From Anaerobaca lacustris (GTDB taxonomy: Bacteria; Planctomycetota; Phycisphaerae; Sedimentisphaerales; Anaerobacaceae), in assembly GCF_030012215.1 (NCBI RefSeq), contig NZ_JASCXX010000004.1, positions 186,001 to 250,000 on the forward strand: a stretch of 64,000 nucleotides of DNA. The letters are read 5' to 3'. Of the stretch, positions 19,896-27,927 are shown piece by piece; position 1 is the first letter of the stretch; the number at the start of each line of letters is the position of its first letter. The notes below the pieces were generated by a model. That model searched no databases. It saw nothing but the letters and a program-made list of their open reading frames with translations, and was not told the DNA's origin. The translations under genes and the position numbers were made by a program.

Positions 19896-21032
19896 ATGAC
19901 AGAAGAATACTCCCCGGCCGCCAAGGTCTACCCCACCGAGAACCTCGGCAAATACAGCATCCTGGACATGCTGCGGTACTTTGAGGAGCACGGCGCGATG
20001 CGGGTCTCCGACTTGCACATCAAGGTCAACGCGCCGCCGGCCTATCGCATCGACGGAAATCTCGTCAAGCTCAAGGGTCCCAACGTGACGCCCGAACTGG
20101 CCAAGCAGCTCATCTTCCCCCTGCTGCGGCAGCACAACGTCTCCAAGCTCCAGACCCAGCACAGCGTGGACTGCTCCTACCGGCTCGGCTCGCTTCAGTT
20201 CCGGATCAACGTCTTCCGCGAGAACGACGGGATCGCCGCCGCCATTCGGGCCCTGTCGCTCGATGTCCCGGCCGTCGAGGAGATCGGCTTTCCCAACGAC
20301 GTCTGGCACGATATCATCAATCTCAAGCAGGGACTCGTCCTGTTGACCGGGATCACCGGCGCCGGCAAGTCCACCACGATCGCCTCTCTGATCGGACGCA
20401 TCAGCGAGAAGAACGCCTATCGCATCTTCTCCGTCGAGGACCCGATCGAGTATATCTTCCAGCAGAAGTACTCGATCGTCTCGCAGCGCGAGGTCGGCCG
20501 CGACGTGCGGTCGTTTCAGGACGGCCTCAAAGAGATGATGCGCGAAGACCCCGACGTCATTTTCGTCGGCGAGATGCGCGACGCCGAAACCATCGCCATG
20601 ACCCTGATGGCCGCCGAGACGGGACACCTGGTCTTCTCGACACTGCACACCCGCGACGTCACCGGATCGGTGACGCGAATCCTCGACTACTTCCCCGAGG
20701 GCCGCCAATCCGAAGTCCGCAACCAGCTTTCGCTCGGCCTGGCCTACATTCTCTGCCAGAAGCTCGTGCCGCGCAAGAACGGGCAGGGTCGCGTCGTCAC
20801 AATGGAGATCCTCAACAACAACTACGCCTGCGCCAACCTGATCCGAACGGGCAAGATCGAGCAGCTCTATTCGCAACTCCAGACCAAAACGCGGGACCGG
20901 CAGGACGAGAAGATGATCACGATGGAGAAGCACCTGTCCATGCTGGTCAAGGATGAGACCATCGATCTGCTCGAAGCCCAGAAGTGGGCCAACGACCTGA
21001 AGGCCTTCGTAGACTGCATGCAACGAGGGTAG
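19896..21032 (+). CDS. PilT/PilU-type twitching motility ATPase
   Basis: Cytosolic hexameric secretion-superfamily ATPase expected to power pilus retraction. N-terminal PAS-like part with SDLHIKVNAPPAYRIDG, Walker A GITGAGKSTT (~152-160), Asp box FSVEDPIEYIFQ, Walker B DPDVIFVGEMRDAETI, His box GHLVFSTLHTRDVTGSVTRI. 378 aa. It lacks the GspE/PilB N-terminal module and the tetracysteine zinc site, unlike the GspE at 34.7 kb, so PilT is the better assignment. ATG 19896 is preceded by GGAGA; a GTG frame 45 bases upstream is less likely. No other type IV pilus gene is adjacent. Confidence 0.9.
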   Translation: MTEEYSPAAKVYPTENLGKYSILDMLRYFEEHGAMRVSDLHIKVNAPPAYRIDGNLVKLKGPNVTPELAKQLIFPLLRQHNVSKLQTQHSVDCSYRLGSLQFRINVFRENDGIAAAIRALSLDVPAVEEIGFPNDVWHDIINLKQGLVLLTGITGAGKSTTIASLIGRISEKNAYRIFSVEDPIEYIFQQKYSIVSQREVGRDVRSFQDGLKEMMREDPDVIFVGEMRDAETIAMTLMAAETGHLVFSTLHTRDVTGSVTRILDYFPEGRQSEVRNQLSLGLAYILCQKLVPRKNGQGRVVTMEILNNNYACANLIRTGKIEQLYSQLQTKTRDRQDEKMITMEKHLSMLVKDETIDLLEAQKWANDLKAFVDCMQRG

Positions 21033-21083
21033 TCACTGCGGTTCCCTTGTGTCGGACGGGCAGCCGCCTGCGTTCGCTTGAGA

Positions 21084-21977
21084 ATGACGATTGAGTTCAA
21101 CTGTCCGAAGTGCGGCGCGTTGATCGCGTTCGACAGCAAGCACGCCGGCCGACGCGCGCGATGCCTGACGTGCGGGCAGAAGTTCCTCATCCCCGCCGAG
21201 AGCTTCAAGAAACCTGAGAAGATCGCACCGGAACCCGAGCAACCCCCGGAACCCGTCCCCGGCTTCTATCGCGCCGTCTTCGTGAGCAACGTCAAGCTGT
21301 TCGTCGATCCCAGGAACGCGACGACACTGGTCTTCATCGCGGCGGTCGTCTGCTTCCGATTCTTCCTCGCCCAGGCCTGTTGTCTGAACTACGTCGCAGA
21401 TTTTCTCATCTGGGGATGGCTGTTCGGGTTCTACCTCAACGTGATCTACCAGACCGCCTTCGACGAAGACACGCTGCCGGAGATCTACCTGGGCACCTCC
21501 GTCACGTTTCTATGGTGCGTCATCGCTCCGCTGCTGACCTTCGGTCTGACGCTCGCCTTCGTCGAGCTGCCTTTCTTCATCGCGCTGTGGCTGTTCCAGG
21601 ATTCGGGGATCACGCTAACCAACTTCGGCTCGTCCGTCGGCCCCGCGTACCTGCTCCTGCAGTTCTTCTTCGTGCTGGGCCTGTTCGCGTTTCCGGCCGC
21701 CATCCTGACGACCGCGGTGGGCAAGGACATCGCGCTGTTGCGCCCGGATTATCTGCTCATTCCAGTGGCGCATGCCTTCGCCCCGTACGTGACGTGCGTC
21801 GTGCTCCTGGCAGCCGCGTGCTTCCTCCAGACACAGGCCGCCCAATACACCGGCGCCGGCCCGATCACCACCACCCTGCACCTGGCCCTGAACCTGCTCG
21901 TCCAGGTCGTCGCCATCTTCGCCATGCGCGCCATCGGCCTGCTCTACCGCCACTACGCCTGCTACTTCAAGTGGTGA
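21084..21977 (+). CDS. Zinc-ribbon multi-pass membrane protein
   Basis: 297 aa. The N-terminus is a zinc ribbon with two CxxC knuckles (FNCPKCGALIAFDSKHAGRR then CLTCGQKFLIP), a domain common in planctomycete proteins. A Pro/Glu linker leads to about five or six hydrophobic segments (~80-295), e.g. ATTLVFIAAVVCFRFFLA, YLLLQFFFVLGLFAFPAAIL, FAPYVTCVVLLAAACFL, LLVQVVAIFAMRAIGLLY, giving a DUF4013/Yip1-like layout. No enzymatic motif is seen. Function unknown; the ribbon could bind metal, nucleic acid or protein. It lies 51 bases after pilT on the same strand and converges on maf. Confidence 0.72.
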   Translation: MTIEFNCPKCGALIAFDSKHAGRRARCLTCGQKFLIPAESFKKPEKIAPEPEQPPEPVPGFYRAVFVSNVKLFVDPRNATTLVFIAAVVCFRFFLAQACCLNYVADFLIWGWLFGFYLNVIYQTAFDEDTLPEIYLGTSVTFLWCVIAPLLTFGLTLAFVELPFFIALWLFQDSGITLTNFGSSVGPAYLLLQFFFVLGLFAFPAAILTTAVGKDIALLRPDYLLIPVAHAFAPYVTCVVLLAAACFLQTQAAQYTGAGPITTTLHLALNLLVQVVAIFAMRAIGLLYRHYACYFKW

Positions 21978-22010
21978 AGGTCTCTCTGCCATGTGACGGC
22001 AATTGCAGCA

Positions 22011-22604
22011 TCAGGGCAGGATGTGCGGGATGTCCGCGAGTGCCTGCTCAAGGAGTTCCATGGGCAGGCCCACGACGTTGGTGAGGCTGCCTTCGATGCG
22101 CTCGACGAATTCGTCGCCGGTTTCCTGAATGGCGTAGGCGCCGGCCTTGCCTTCCCACGTGCGGCCGGCGAGGTGGCCGGCGATCTGTTCGTCGCTGAGC
22201 GTGCGCGGATAGACCGTTGTGACGTCCGAACGGACGATCTCGACACCGTCGGCAAGCCGGACCAGGGCCAGGCCGGTGATGACCTCGTGGGGCCGGCTGA
22301 AGAGCTTCCTCGTGATGCGTTCGGCGTCCCGTTCGTCGACGGGCTTGCCGATGATCTCACCGGCGCAATCGACGATCGTGTCGGCGCCGAGCACGATGCG
22401 GTCCGGGTGTTGCGCCGCCACGCTTCGCGCCTTGGCCAGGGCCAGGACCTCGGCGTATCGGGCGGAGTTGTGCCCGTCGGCGGAGAACGCCGTCTCGTCG
22501 ACGTCGGAGGGGACCACATCGAACGCATATCCCGCCTGGGTCAGGAGATCCCTGCGGCGAGGCGAAGCGGAGGCCAGGATCATTCTTGTCGCGGAGTCAT
22601 CCAT
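22011..22604 (-). CDS. Maf-family nucleoside triphosphate pyrophosphatase
   Basis: House-cleaning enzyme that hydrolyses dTTP/UTP or modified nucleotides to the monophosphate. N-terminal ILASASPRRRDLLTQAGYAF, then SDVDETAF, LALAKARSVAAQHPDRIVLG, ADTIVDCAGEIIGKP, and GKAGAYAIQETGDEFVERIE with SLTNVVGLP, all in order. The ADTIV and GKAGAYAIQ motifs match the YhdE (dTTP/UTP) subgroup better than YceF, from memory. 197 aa from ATG 22604; a GTG at 22634 overlaps the lipoprotein stop (GTGA) and could be the real coupled start. Confidence 0.92.
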   Translation of the reverse strand: MDDSATRMILASASPRRRDLLTQAGYAFDVVPSDVDETAFSADGHNSARYAEVLALAKARSVAAQHPDRIVLGADTIVDCAGEIIGKPVDERDAERITRKLFSRPHEVITGLALVRLADGVEIVRSDVTTVYPRTLSDEQIAGHLAGRTWEGKAGAYAIQETGDEFVERIEGSLTNVVGLPMELLEQALADIPHILP

Positions 22605-22630
22605 GCCGTTGCCGTCCTCTTCCGTGCGTT

Positions 22631-23719
22631 TCACGGCGTGATCCTGGGTGCATCCTCATCATCGGCCCGAACCAACGCCACACCTCCGACGATGCGGCGA
22701 CAGAAGAGCGAGTACTCCTGCTCCAGGCGATCGAAGTCGCTGCCCACATATCGTTCGAACAGTTGCGGTCCGACGATTCGGTTCCATTGCACCGTCCTGG
22801 CGAGATTGCGGTCCTCGGCCGTCTTTCCGGCCTCCTCATCCAGCGGCCATTCTCCGAGCAGGCCGTCCCACAGGAGCCGGTGGTACCGGGTTACACGCTT
22901 GCCGCGATCGGCCTCCCGCAGGAAGCGCACCAGGGCGTACGACTGGCTGTAGAACGCCATGACCGCCTCATTCTCGTCCGTGGCGAGGACCTCGCCCGGA
23001 CTGGTCGCGATCAGTTCTCGAAGCCGCATCTGCTTGCCATTCATCAGGGTCTCGCTGAGGGCCCCGAGCCGTGGGTAATTGCGGGCCGCATCGAACGAGT
23101 ACATCCCATTTTCATACGTGCTGGTCTCGAAGAGCATGGCGATGCCTTCGTCCAGCCAGCTCGGCAGGCGATACTTGAAATGCCGGCTGTTGAACTGGTG
23201 CCATCCCTCGTGCCCAATCGCCGACAGCGTTCGCTTGCGCCCGATATCATACACCACGCAGGCCCCGTTGAGATAGTAAGCCCCCGTCTTGATCTTGCAG
23301 AAAACCGCCGCCTGGTCTCCGGCGAAGGCGTGTGTGAACCTCTCCCACTGCTGCCGATCGGCAAAGAGATAGATATCGAACTTGGCGACGGTCTGGATCG
23401 GCTGAGGCAACTGGTCGTTGTAGCCCCAATAGGCCGATTCGACGAAGCCCGGCAAGGTGCGGAGCAGCAACGGTTCAAGGAGCGTCGTGAAGATGCGGTA
23501 GTGATCCGTGGTCAACGCCAAACCGGGGCCGTACGGGTTGTCCCAGAGTTCCACCGACTGAAGCACCGGGAGGTTCTCGCTTTGCAGGCGCTCCATCGTC
23601 AGGATAGGAACGTCCCTGGCGGCGCCCTCCCCGGAACCTGCAGGCGCGCGCCCGGACCCCGCACACCCGGCCAGACAGAAAACCACCACGAGGGGCACCA
23701 TGGTGAGCTTCCGAGCCAT
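22631..23719 (-). CDS. Putative zinc-metallopeptidase lipoprotein (HExxH)
   Basis: 362-aa predicted lipoprotein: KLTMVPLVVVFCLAGC has a lipobox with Cys ~19. The central part contains HEGWH at ~170-174 (HExxH) and WLDEGIAMLFE with Glu ~191, about 20 residues later, the layout of gluzincin/peptidase-MA-like DUF1570 proteins that are frequent in planctomycetes. Upstream FDIYLFADRQQWERFTHAF also fits that family. The N-terminal TTDHYRIFTTL is the typical beta-strand start. Good GGAGAGAG site before ATG. Substrate unknown; catalytic residues look intact, so real protease activity is plausible but inferred. Confidence 0.75.
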   Translation of the reverse strand: MARKLTMVPLVVVFCLAGCAGSGRAPAGSGEGAARDVPILTMERLQSENLPVLQSVELWDNPYGPGLALTTDHYRIFTTLLEPLLLRTLPGFVESAYWGYNDQLPQPIQTVAKFDIYLFADRQQWERFTHAFAGDQAAVFCKIKTGAYYLNGACVVYDIGRKRTLSAIGHEGWHQFNSRHFKYRLPSWLDEGIAMLFETSTYENGMYSFDAARNYPRLGALSETLMNGKQMRLRELIATSPGEVLATDENEAVMAFYSQSYALVRFLREADRGKRVTRYHRLLWDGLLGEWPLDEEAGKTAEDRNLARTVQWNRIVGPQLFERYVGSDFDRLEQEYSLFCRRIVGGVALVRADDEDAPRITP

Positions 23720-23949
23720 ACTCTCTCCTCCGTGTCAGGATCCTTCTATCACCGAATCGAGCGGCCTGAGGTCGGTGCGCCGCGGCCGTGTGACGGACCG
23801 CCCGCAAAGACCGCCGGTTCAATTCTACAATCTATCAAAGTATACCAACTGCTCCTGACGAGGCGTACGGCTTTTCCCCGATTCGCACAGAAGAAGCGAC
23901 GCCCGGACCGATAAAACCAGGGCAGAAGACCCAGTGATTCGCCCCCTCG

Positions 23950-24510
23950 TTACAGGTCCTTGAACGCGGCCCCAAACACCTCGGCAGTGAACAGGAAGAC
24001 CTGCGTCTTCGGGTCCTTCCACGCGTCGGCGGCCAGTCCGGCCTTGTGGGAGCAGCAGTACGACAGAAACTGTTCGGCGGTCCAGCCGGTTTCCGTTGCC
24101 ACCTGAGGTAGAAAACACCCCGACGCACACCCGCTCACGATGTAAATCCCGTCGATTCCCAGGCGGAGACTGAGAGGGTCGTCCGTTCGCTTCAGCGGCG
24201 AAAGGACCGAAACCTCGACGTCCAATTCACTCAGTTCGCGCGGCGCGATCGGGTCAGCGAGGAAGCGTGGGTCCTCGGTCGCCGAAGCCTTGGCCATCTC
24301 AGCGACCAGTTCGATCAAGGGTTGATCCGACGTGAACCGTCCGATGCAACCTCGCAGTCGTCCGCGATTCTTCAACGTGACGAAGCACCCGCACGTCGCC
24401 GTCAGTTCCGGGTCGTCCGTCTGCGGCACCAGACAGGACTTCCCCTGGACGGCGGCGTGAACCGCATCCCGTGCGATTGACAACACCTGCTTCTGTTGTC
24501 TTCCATCCAT
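23950..24510 (-). CDS. AMMECR1-domain protein
   Basis: 186-aa cytosolic protein of the widespread AMMECR1 family, whose biochemical role is not settled. Family marks: CGCFVTLKNRGRLRGCIGRF, MAKASATEDPRFLADPIAPR, ELDVEVSVLSPLKR, GIDGIYIVSGCASGCFLPQV, TGWTAEQFLSYCCSHKAGL, and FLFTAEVFG at the end. The conserved RLRGCIG strand and Cys are present. ATG 24510 (GAGAGG upstream) gives the normal length; the longer open frame overlaps the promoter region of the divergent DUF368 gene and is not believed. In some genomes AMMECR1 is fused to Memo and radical-SAM proteins; neither is seen here. Confidence 0.88.
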   Translation of the reverse strand: MDGRQQKQVLSIARDAVHAAVQGKSCLVPQTDDPELTATCGCFVTLKNRGRLRGCIGRFTSDQPLIELVAEMAKASATEDPRFLADPIAPRELSELDVEVSVLSPLKRTDDPLSLRLGIDGIYIVSGCASGCFLPQVATETGWTAEQFLSYCCSHKAGLAADAWKDPKTQVFLFTAEVFGAAFKDL

Positions 24511-24715
24511 GCTCAGCCTCTCGACCTTGGTTTCTTGATCGGACCCAGTGTAATGCATGGTGGCATTCGTATCCAAGCATGCTTTTCTCACAAGCATTCG
24601 CGACAAGAGGTTGACTTTCGGGGGCGGCAAACCTACCTTGGGCCACCATCCTGAGGCTTTCGCCCGGTCTCGGCCACAGGCCGCGGGCACCCGATTGTAC
24701 ATAGGAATTACCGCA

Positions 24716-25648
24716 GTGAGAGATTATCTCGTGAACGCGCTCAAGGGAATGGGGATTGGCACCGCCAACGTCATTCCCGGGGTCTCGGGCGCCACCATCG
24801 CCATTGTCACCGGGGTCTTCGAGCCGCTGGTCAACGCAATCAGGTCCTTTGACCTGATCGCGATGCATCTGCTGGGCACAGGCCGGTTCAAGGCCCTTTC
24901 CCAACGCGTGAATCTGCCCCTGTTGGTTCCCCTGGCCATCGGTCTGTTCGCAGCCATCATTTCCTTCGCCCGGCTGCTGGAATACCTGTTCGGCCATTAT
25001 CCAGTCTACATCTGGGCCTACTTCTTCGGCCTGATCCTGGCCTCTGTCTACTTTGTAGGCGAGACCGTGCGTCCCTGGACGGTGGTTCGCGTGGGCCTGC
25101 TGCTGGCCGGCGTGGCCGTGGCCGTGGCTGTGACCTTTCTGAATCCGGCGGTCGAGAATCGTAACCCGGCCTACGTGTTTCTATGCGGCGTCGTGGCCAT
25201 CTGCGGCATGATTCTGCCTGGCATCTCAGGCTCATTCATCCTGATCCTCATGGGCAACTATGAACTGATCGTCTTCGAGGCGATTTCACAGGGGCGCCTC
25301 TCGCTGCTGGGGCCCTTCCTTGTCGGTTGCGCCATCGGATTGGCGGCGTTCACCCACGTATTGTCCTGGGTGCTACGCGTTGCCAGGCACCAGACCCTGG
25401 CGGTCTTGACAGGTTTCATCGTGGGCTCGCTGGTTACGATCTGGCCCTGGAAGACAGCCATCCACCGGCTCACCGAAGCCGGAGAGGCGGTCTTGAAGGA
25501 GGGCCAGCCCGTGGTCCTCCGATATCGCCCTGTCCTGCCTGAGACTCTCAACGCCGAGGTCGTGATCGCCCTGCTAATCATGGTCGCCGGTATCGTCAGC
25601 ATCTCGATTACCGAGTCCGTCGCATCCCGGCCGAAGGACCGACAATGA
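24716..25648 (+). CDS. DUF368 family polyprenyl-phosphate translocase (PopT-like)
   Basis: Multi-pass membrane protein, 310 aa, with the DUF368 signature GMGIGTANVIPGVSGATIAI at the N-terminus and a second copy GMILPGISGSFILILMG mid-protein, as expected for an inverted-repeat membrane fold. About eight hydrophobic segments. Recent work assigns DUF368 proteins as flippases returning undecaprenyl phosphate to the cytoplasmic face. GTG 24716, with AGGAA upstream, fits the known N-terminus (RDYLVNALKG); no closer ATG. The stop overlaps the ATG of ispE (ATGA), tying lipid-carrier recycling to isoprenoid precursor supply. Confidence 0.88.
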   Translation: MRDYLVNALKGMGIGTANVIPGVSGATIAIVTGVFEPLVNAIRSFDLIAMHLLGTGRFKALSQRVNLPLLVPLAIGLFAAIISFARLLEYLFGHYPVYIWAYFFGLILASVYFVGETVRPWTVVRVGLLLAGVAVAVAVTFLNPAVENRNPAYVFLCGVVAICGMILPGISGSFILILMGNYELIVFEAISQGRLSLLGPFLVGCAIGLAAFTHVLSWVLRVARHQTLAVLTGFIVGSLVTIWPWKTAIHRLTEAGEAVLKEGQPVVLRYRPVLPETLNAEVVIALLIMVAGIVSISITESVASRPKDRQ

Positions 25649-26553
25649 CCTGCAATCGCCCCAATCCCCAGTTCGAGCCGCAGGCGGAGGGCCTGCTGGT
25701 CCGGGCGCCGGCCAAGCTGAATCTCAGCCTGCTGATCGCCGGAAAGCGACCGGATGGATTCCACGAGATCGAGACCGTGATGGCCAAGATCGACTGGTAC
25801 GACGAGTTGAGAATCCAGCCGGGCCCGCCGGGGATCGACCTGATCTGCAACGGCCCCCACTGGGCTCCGGGCGGGCAGGACAATCTGGTCTACCGAGCAG
25901 CCGCAGAAGCCTTCCGGGCCGCCGGTAGATCCGACGGCGTTCGACTGACCCTGACCAAGAATGTCCCTGCCGGGTCGGGCCTCGGTGGGGCCAGCAGCGA
26001 CGCCGCCGCCGCCCTGATCGGCCTCAACAGGCAGTTCGACCTGCGACTGTCCATGCGTCAACTCGCAGAGGTGGCCGCCCGGCTCGGCAGCGATGTCGCC
26101 TTCTTCCTCGGTGGTCCACTGGCCTTCTGCACCGGAAGGGGGGAGAAGACCAAGCCACTGCCCGGGCGGTTCGACTTCACCGCCATGCTGGTTCTTCCCG
26201 ATATAAACGTTTCCACGGCAGAGGTTTATGCCCATTACGCACATGACGCGAAAGAGTACGAACGGCTCCATCGACTGGCCGGCAATCACCTGGCCAACGG
26301 CAGGATCGATCTGCTGTCAGAGATGTGCGCAAATATGCTGGAGACAAGCTGTTACCGCGTTTGTGCCGAACTCGGCCGACTGAAGAACGCGGTGGAGTCG
26401 CTCGGATTGGGGCCGGTCTGCCTCAGCGGCAGCGGCTCGACCCTCTATATAGTGGCGCGTGACAGCGATTCACGGAGCCTCGACCTCGCGCGCGACCGCG
26501 TAACAGGCGAGACCGCCTGCCGCTGCGTTGTCGTGCGGAACAATCCCTGGTAG
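25645..26553 (+). CDS. ispE: 4-diphosphocytidyl-2-C-methyl-D-erythritol kinase
   Basis: GHMP kinase of the MEP pathway for IPP/DMAPP. N-terminal APAKLNLSLLIAGKRPDGFH (typical IspE start with substrate-binding Lys), GHMP ATP loop VPAGSGLGGASSDAAAALIG, catalytic-domain LGSDVAFFLGGPLAFCTGRG (with Asp), and C-terminal LSGSGSTLYIVARDS glycine motif. 302 aa is normal. Starts inside the DUF368 stop codon (ATGA). Indicates isoprenoid synthesis through MEP rather than mevalonate; other pathway genes are elsewhere. Confidence 0.94.
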   Translation: MTCNRPNPQFEPQAEGLLVRAPAKLNLSLLIAGKRPDGFHEIETVMAKIDWYDELRIQPGPPGIDLICNGPHWAPGGQDNLVYRAAAEAFRAAGRSDGVRLTLTKNVPAGSGLGGASSDAAAALIGLNRQFDLRLSMRQLAEVAARLGSDVAFFLGGPLAFCTGRGEKTKPLPGRFDFTAMLVLPDINVSTAEVYAHYAHDAKEYERLHRLAGNHLANGRIDLLSEMCANMLETSCYRVCAELGRLKNAVESLGLGPVCLSGSGSTLYIVARDSDSRSLDLARDRVTGETACRCVVVRNNPW

Positions 26554-26739
26554 CCGTTCGGAGGACGAGGACGCCACCCTCCTCGTTGCACAGGCACGAA
26601 GACGGTGGCGGGCCCGACGGACCGACGGCCCCTGCAAAACAAAGAAGATGGGATACCCCCCCTCGCCCCACTGGGGCAGCGCCCGGCGTGACTTGGCCGG
26701 CCAGACGAAGGTCGGTCGACGCCGGCGACGGTTCGCTGC

Positions 26740-27021
26740 CTATGCGGTCAGATCTTCCAGCACTCTGTCGAGCGCCAGATCGAGTCGCTCCGTCAGGTCG
26801 TATCTGCCTTCGGTGATCTGCCTTCGAAGAGTGAGGATCTTGTCCCGACGGATTTCCGGCAGGGACGCGATCTTCTTCAGCACCTGGCCAATAGGCGTGT
26901 TGTGAATGTTGTCGAGGATTTGTTCCATGACCATATCCTGGTCTGGGGCCAGATCCGCCTCAAGAGGATTCACCCAATGCTCGTTGCCACGAACGAACCT
27001 GCTGGAATCGAAATCCGGCAT
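26740..27021 (-). CDS. FlgM-like (anti-sigma-28 type) small protein
   Basis: 93-aa soluble protein. The C-terminal half IGQVLKKIASLPEIRRDKIL then LRRQITEGRYDLTERLDLAL resembles the FlgM core, where (I/V)R..K(I/V)..(I/L)R..I..G.Y is conserved, ending in VLEDL. The N-terminal half is acidic and unstructured-looking, as in FlgM. AGGTAGGT precedes ATG 27021. Last gene downstream of the T2SS run, 399 bases after gspM, so it may have its own promoter. No flagellar gene is in the window, so a role as a sigma or other regulator brake for the secretion block is only a suggestion. Confidence 0.5.
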   Translation of the reverse strand: MPDFDSSRFVRGNEHWVNPLEADLAPDQDMVMEQILDNIHNTPIGQVLKKIASLPEIRRDKILTLRRQITEGRYDLTERLDLALDRVLEDLTA

Positions 27022-27420
27022 GTTACCTACCTTGCCAAAAACAAGCCTGAACGAAAGGCCCCGTCCACATCTGACGGAAATTCAAACCACTATATGTTGT
27101 ACGTCTCAGAAAACCAACTCAAACCTCAAATCAACATTGATATCGACATAACCGGTTTGAAAACTTTAGAGAAGTTTTGCCTCGAATCCGCCCATTTGGG
27201 GCATAAATCTCCGTCCAGATGCAGAAAAACAACCGAATTTCAGTACAGGGGGTGGCGATTGCACCTCATGGGACGTCGGTGGGACCGCCAACGACGCCGG
27301 TCCGGGCCGCGACGGGTGTGAATCTGGGAAAGACACTACATGTAGTGATATGCCCTCAAATCCCCTACCGATGGAAGTTATTCCGGTAAGAAGTGGGACT
27401 ATACGGCTGATCGGGCCGAA
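27022..27420. other. AT-richer intergenic gap after gspM
   Basis: Nearly 400 bases without a credible gene; the only ORFs are GC-frame shadows. The half near the FlgM-like gene (27050-27240) is clearly more AT-rich than the surroundings (e.g. CACTATATGTTGTACG) and is the likely promoter for it. A perfect 14-bp palindrome lies at 27334-27347. No intrinsic terminator with a T-tract is visible after gspM. Confidence 0.5.
27334..27347. repeat. 14-bp perfect palindrome CACTACATGTAGTG
   Basis: Self-complementary over all 14 bases with no loop, so more like a dimer-protein binding site than an RNA hairpin. It sits between the end of gspM and the putative promoter of the FlgM-like gene. The half-site TGTAGTG also forms the outer arms of the palindromic element at 59.8 kb. 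Confidence 0.5.
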
Positions 27421-27921
27421 TCAGAAGGAGTACTGGAAGGTCACGTCCATATCCCACAGGTCGGGCATGCCCGCCTTCTTGGTCAGCCGGATTCTCTCGC
27501 AACTGAGGTTCACCCACATCGACTGGATGGTCGAGAGAAACTGCGCCGCCTGGACGATGCTGACGTCGATCAGGTTGACGCGCGCCTGCTGGCTTTCCTT
27601 GCCCCCGGAGGTGACGGTGCTCCCCGTGCTGAGCCTGTAGTTGCTGGAAGGAATCCGACAGAGATTCACCGCGCGATCGACCGCTTCGGCGTAGGCGAAT
27701 CTGCCCAGGCTTTTGGTCTCGTCAACAATCATCAGGCGGTCGGGGTCCTTGTCGAGAATCTCAACAATACTGGCGGTAGCCTCCCCGTACAACTTCTGTT
27801 CGCTGTCCCAAGCCTCTTCTGCCTGGGGCAGATATACCCCCCACACCAGCAGCGGCCAGAGGCCTGCCAGAATCGGGGCCAGGACGTAGTAGAATATCGG
27901 GTTCCTATAGATATCGCGCAT
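27421..27921 (-). CDS. gspM: GspM/PilO-like type II secretion inner-membrane protein
   Basis: 166 aa with one N-terminal membrane helix (YYVLAPILAGLWPLLVWGVY) followed by a coiled-coil-like stretch (PQAEEAWDSEQKLYGEA) and a small alpha/beta periplasmic domain (~85-166), the layout of GspM/PilO. It starts six bases after gspL, its expected partner, and closes the gspC-M series. Sequence identity to GspM cannot be proven by eye; the position is the main support. Confidence 0.66.
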   Translation of the reverse strand: MRDIYRNPIFYYVLAPILAGLWPLLVWGVYLPQAEEAWDSEQKLYGEATASIVEILDKDPDRLMIVDETKSLGRFAYAEAVDRAVNLCRIPSSNYRLSTGSTVTSGGKESQQARVNLIDVSIVQAAQFLSTIQSMWVNLSCERIRLTKKAGMPDLWDMDVTFQYSF

Positions 27922-27927
27922 AACGGG

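Noticed and set aside
19896-21032. Assigning the ATPase as a second GspE/PilB
   Set aside because: It lacks the N1 domain and the CxxC zinc knuckle seen in GspE and has PilT-like length and motifs.
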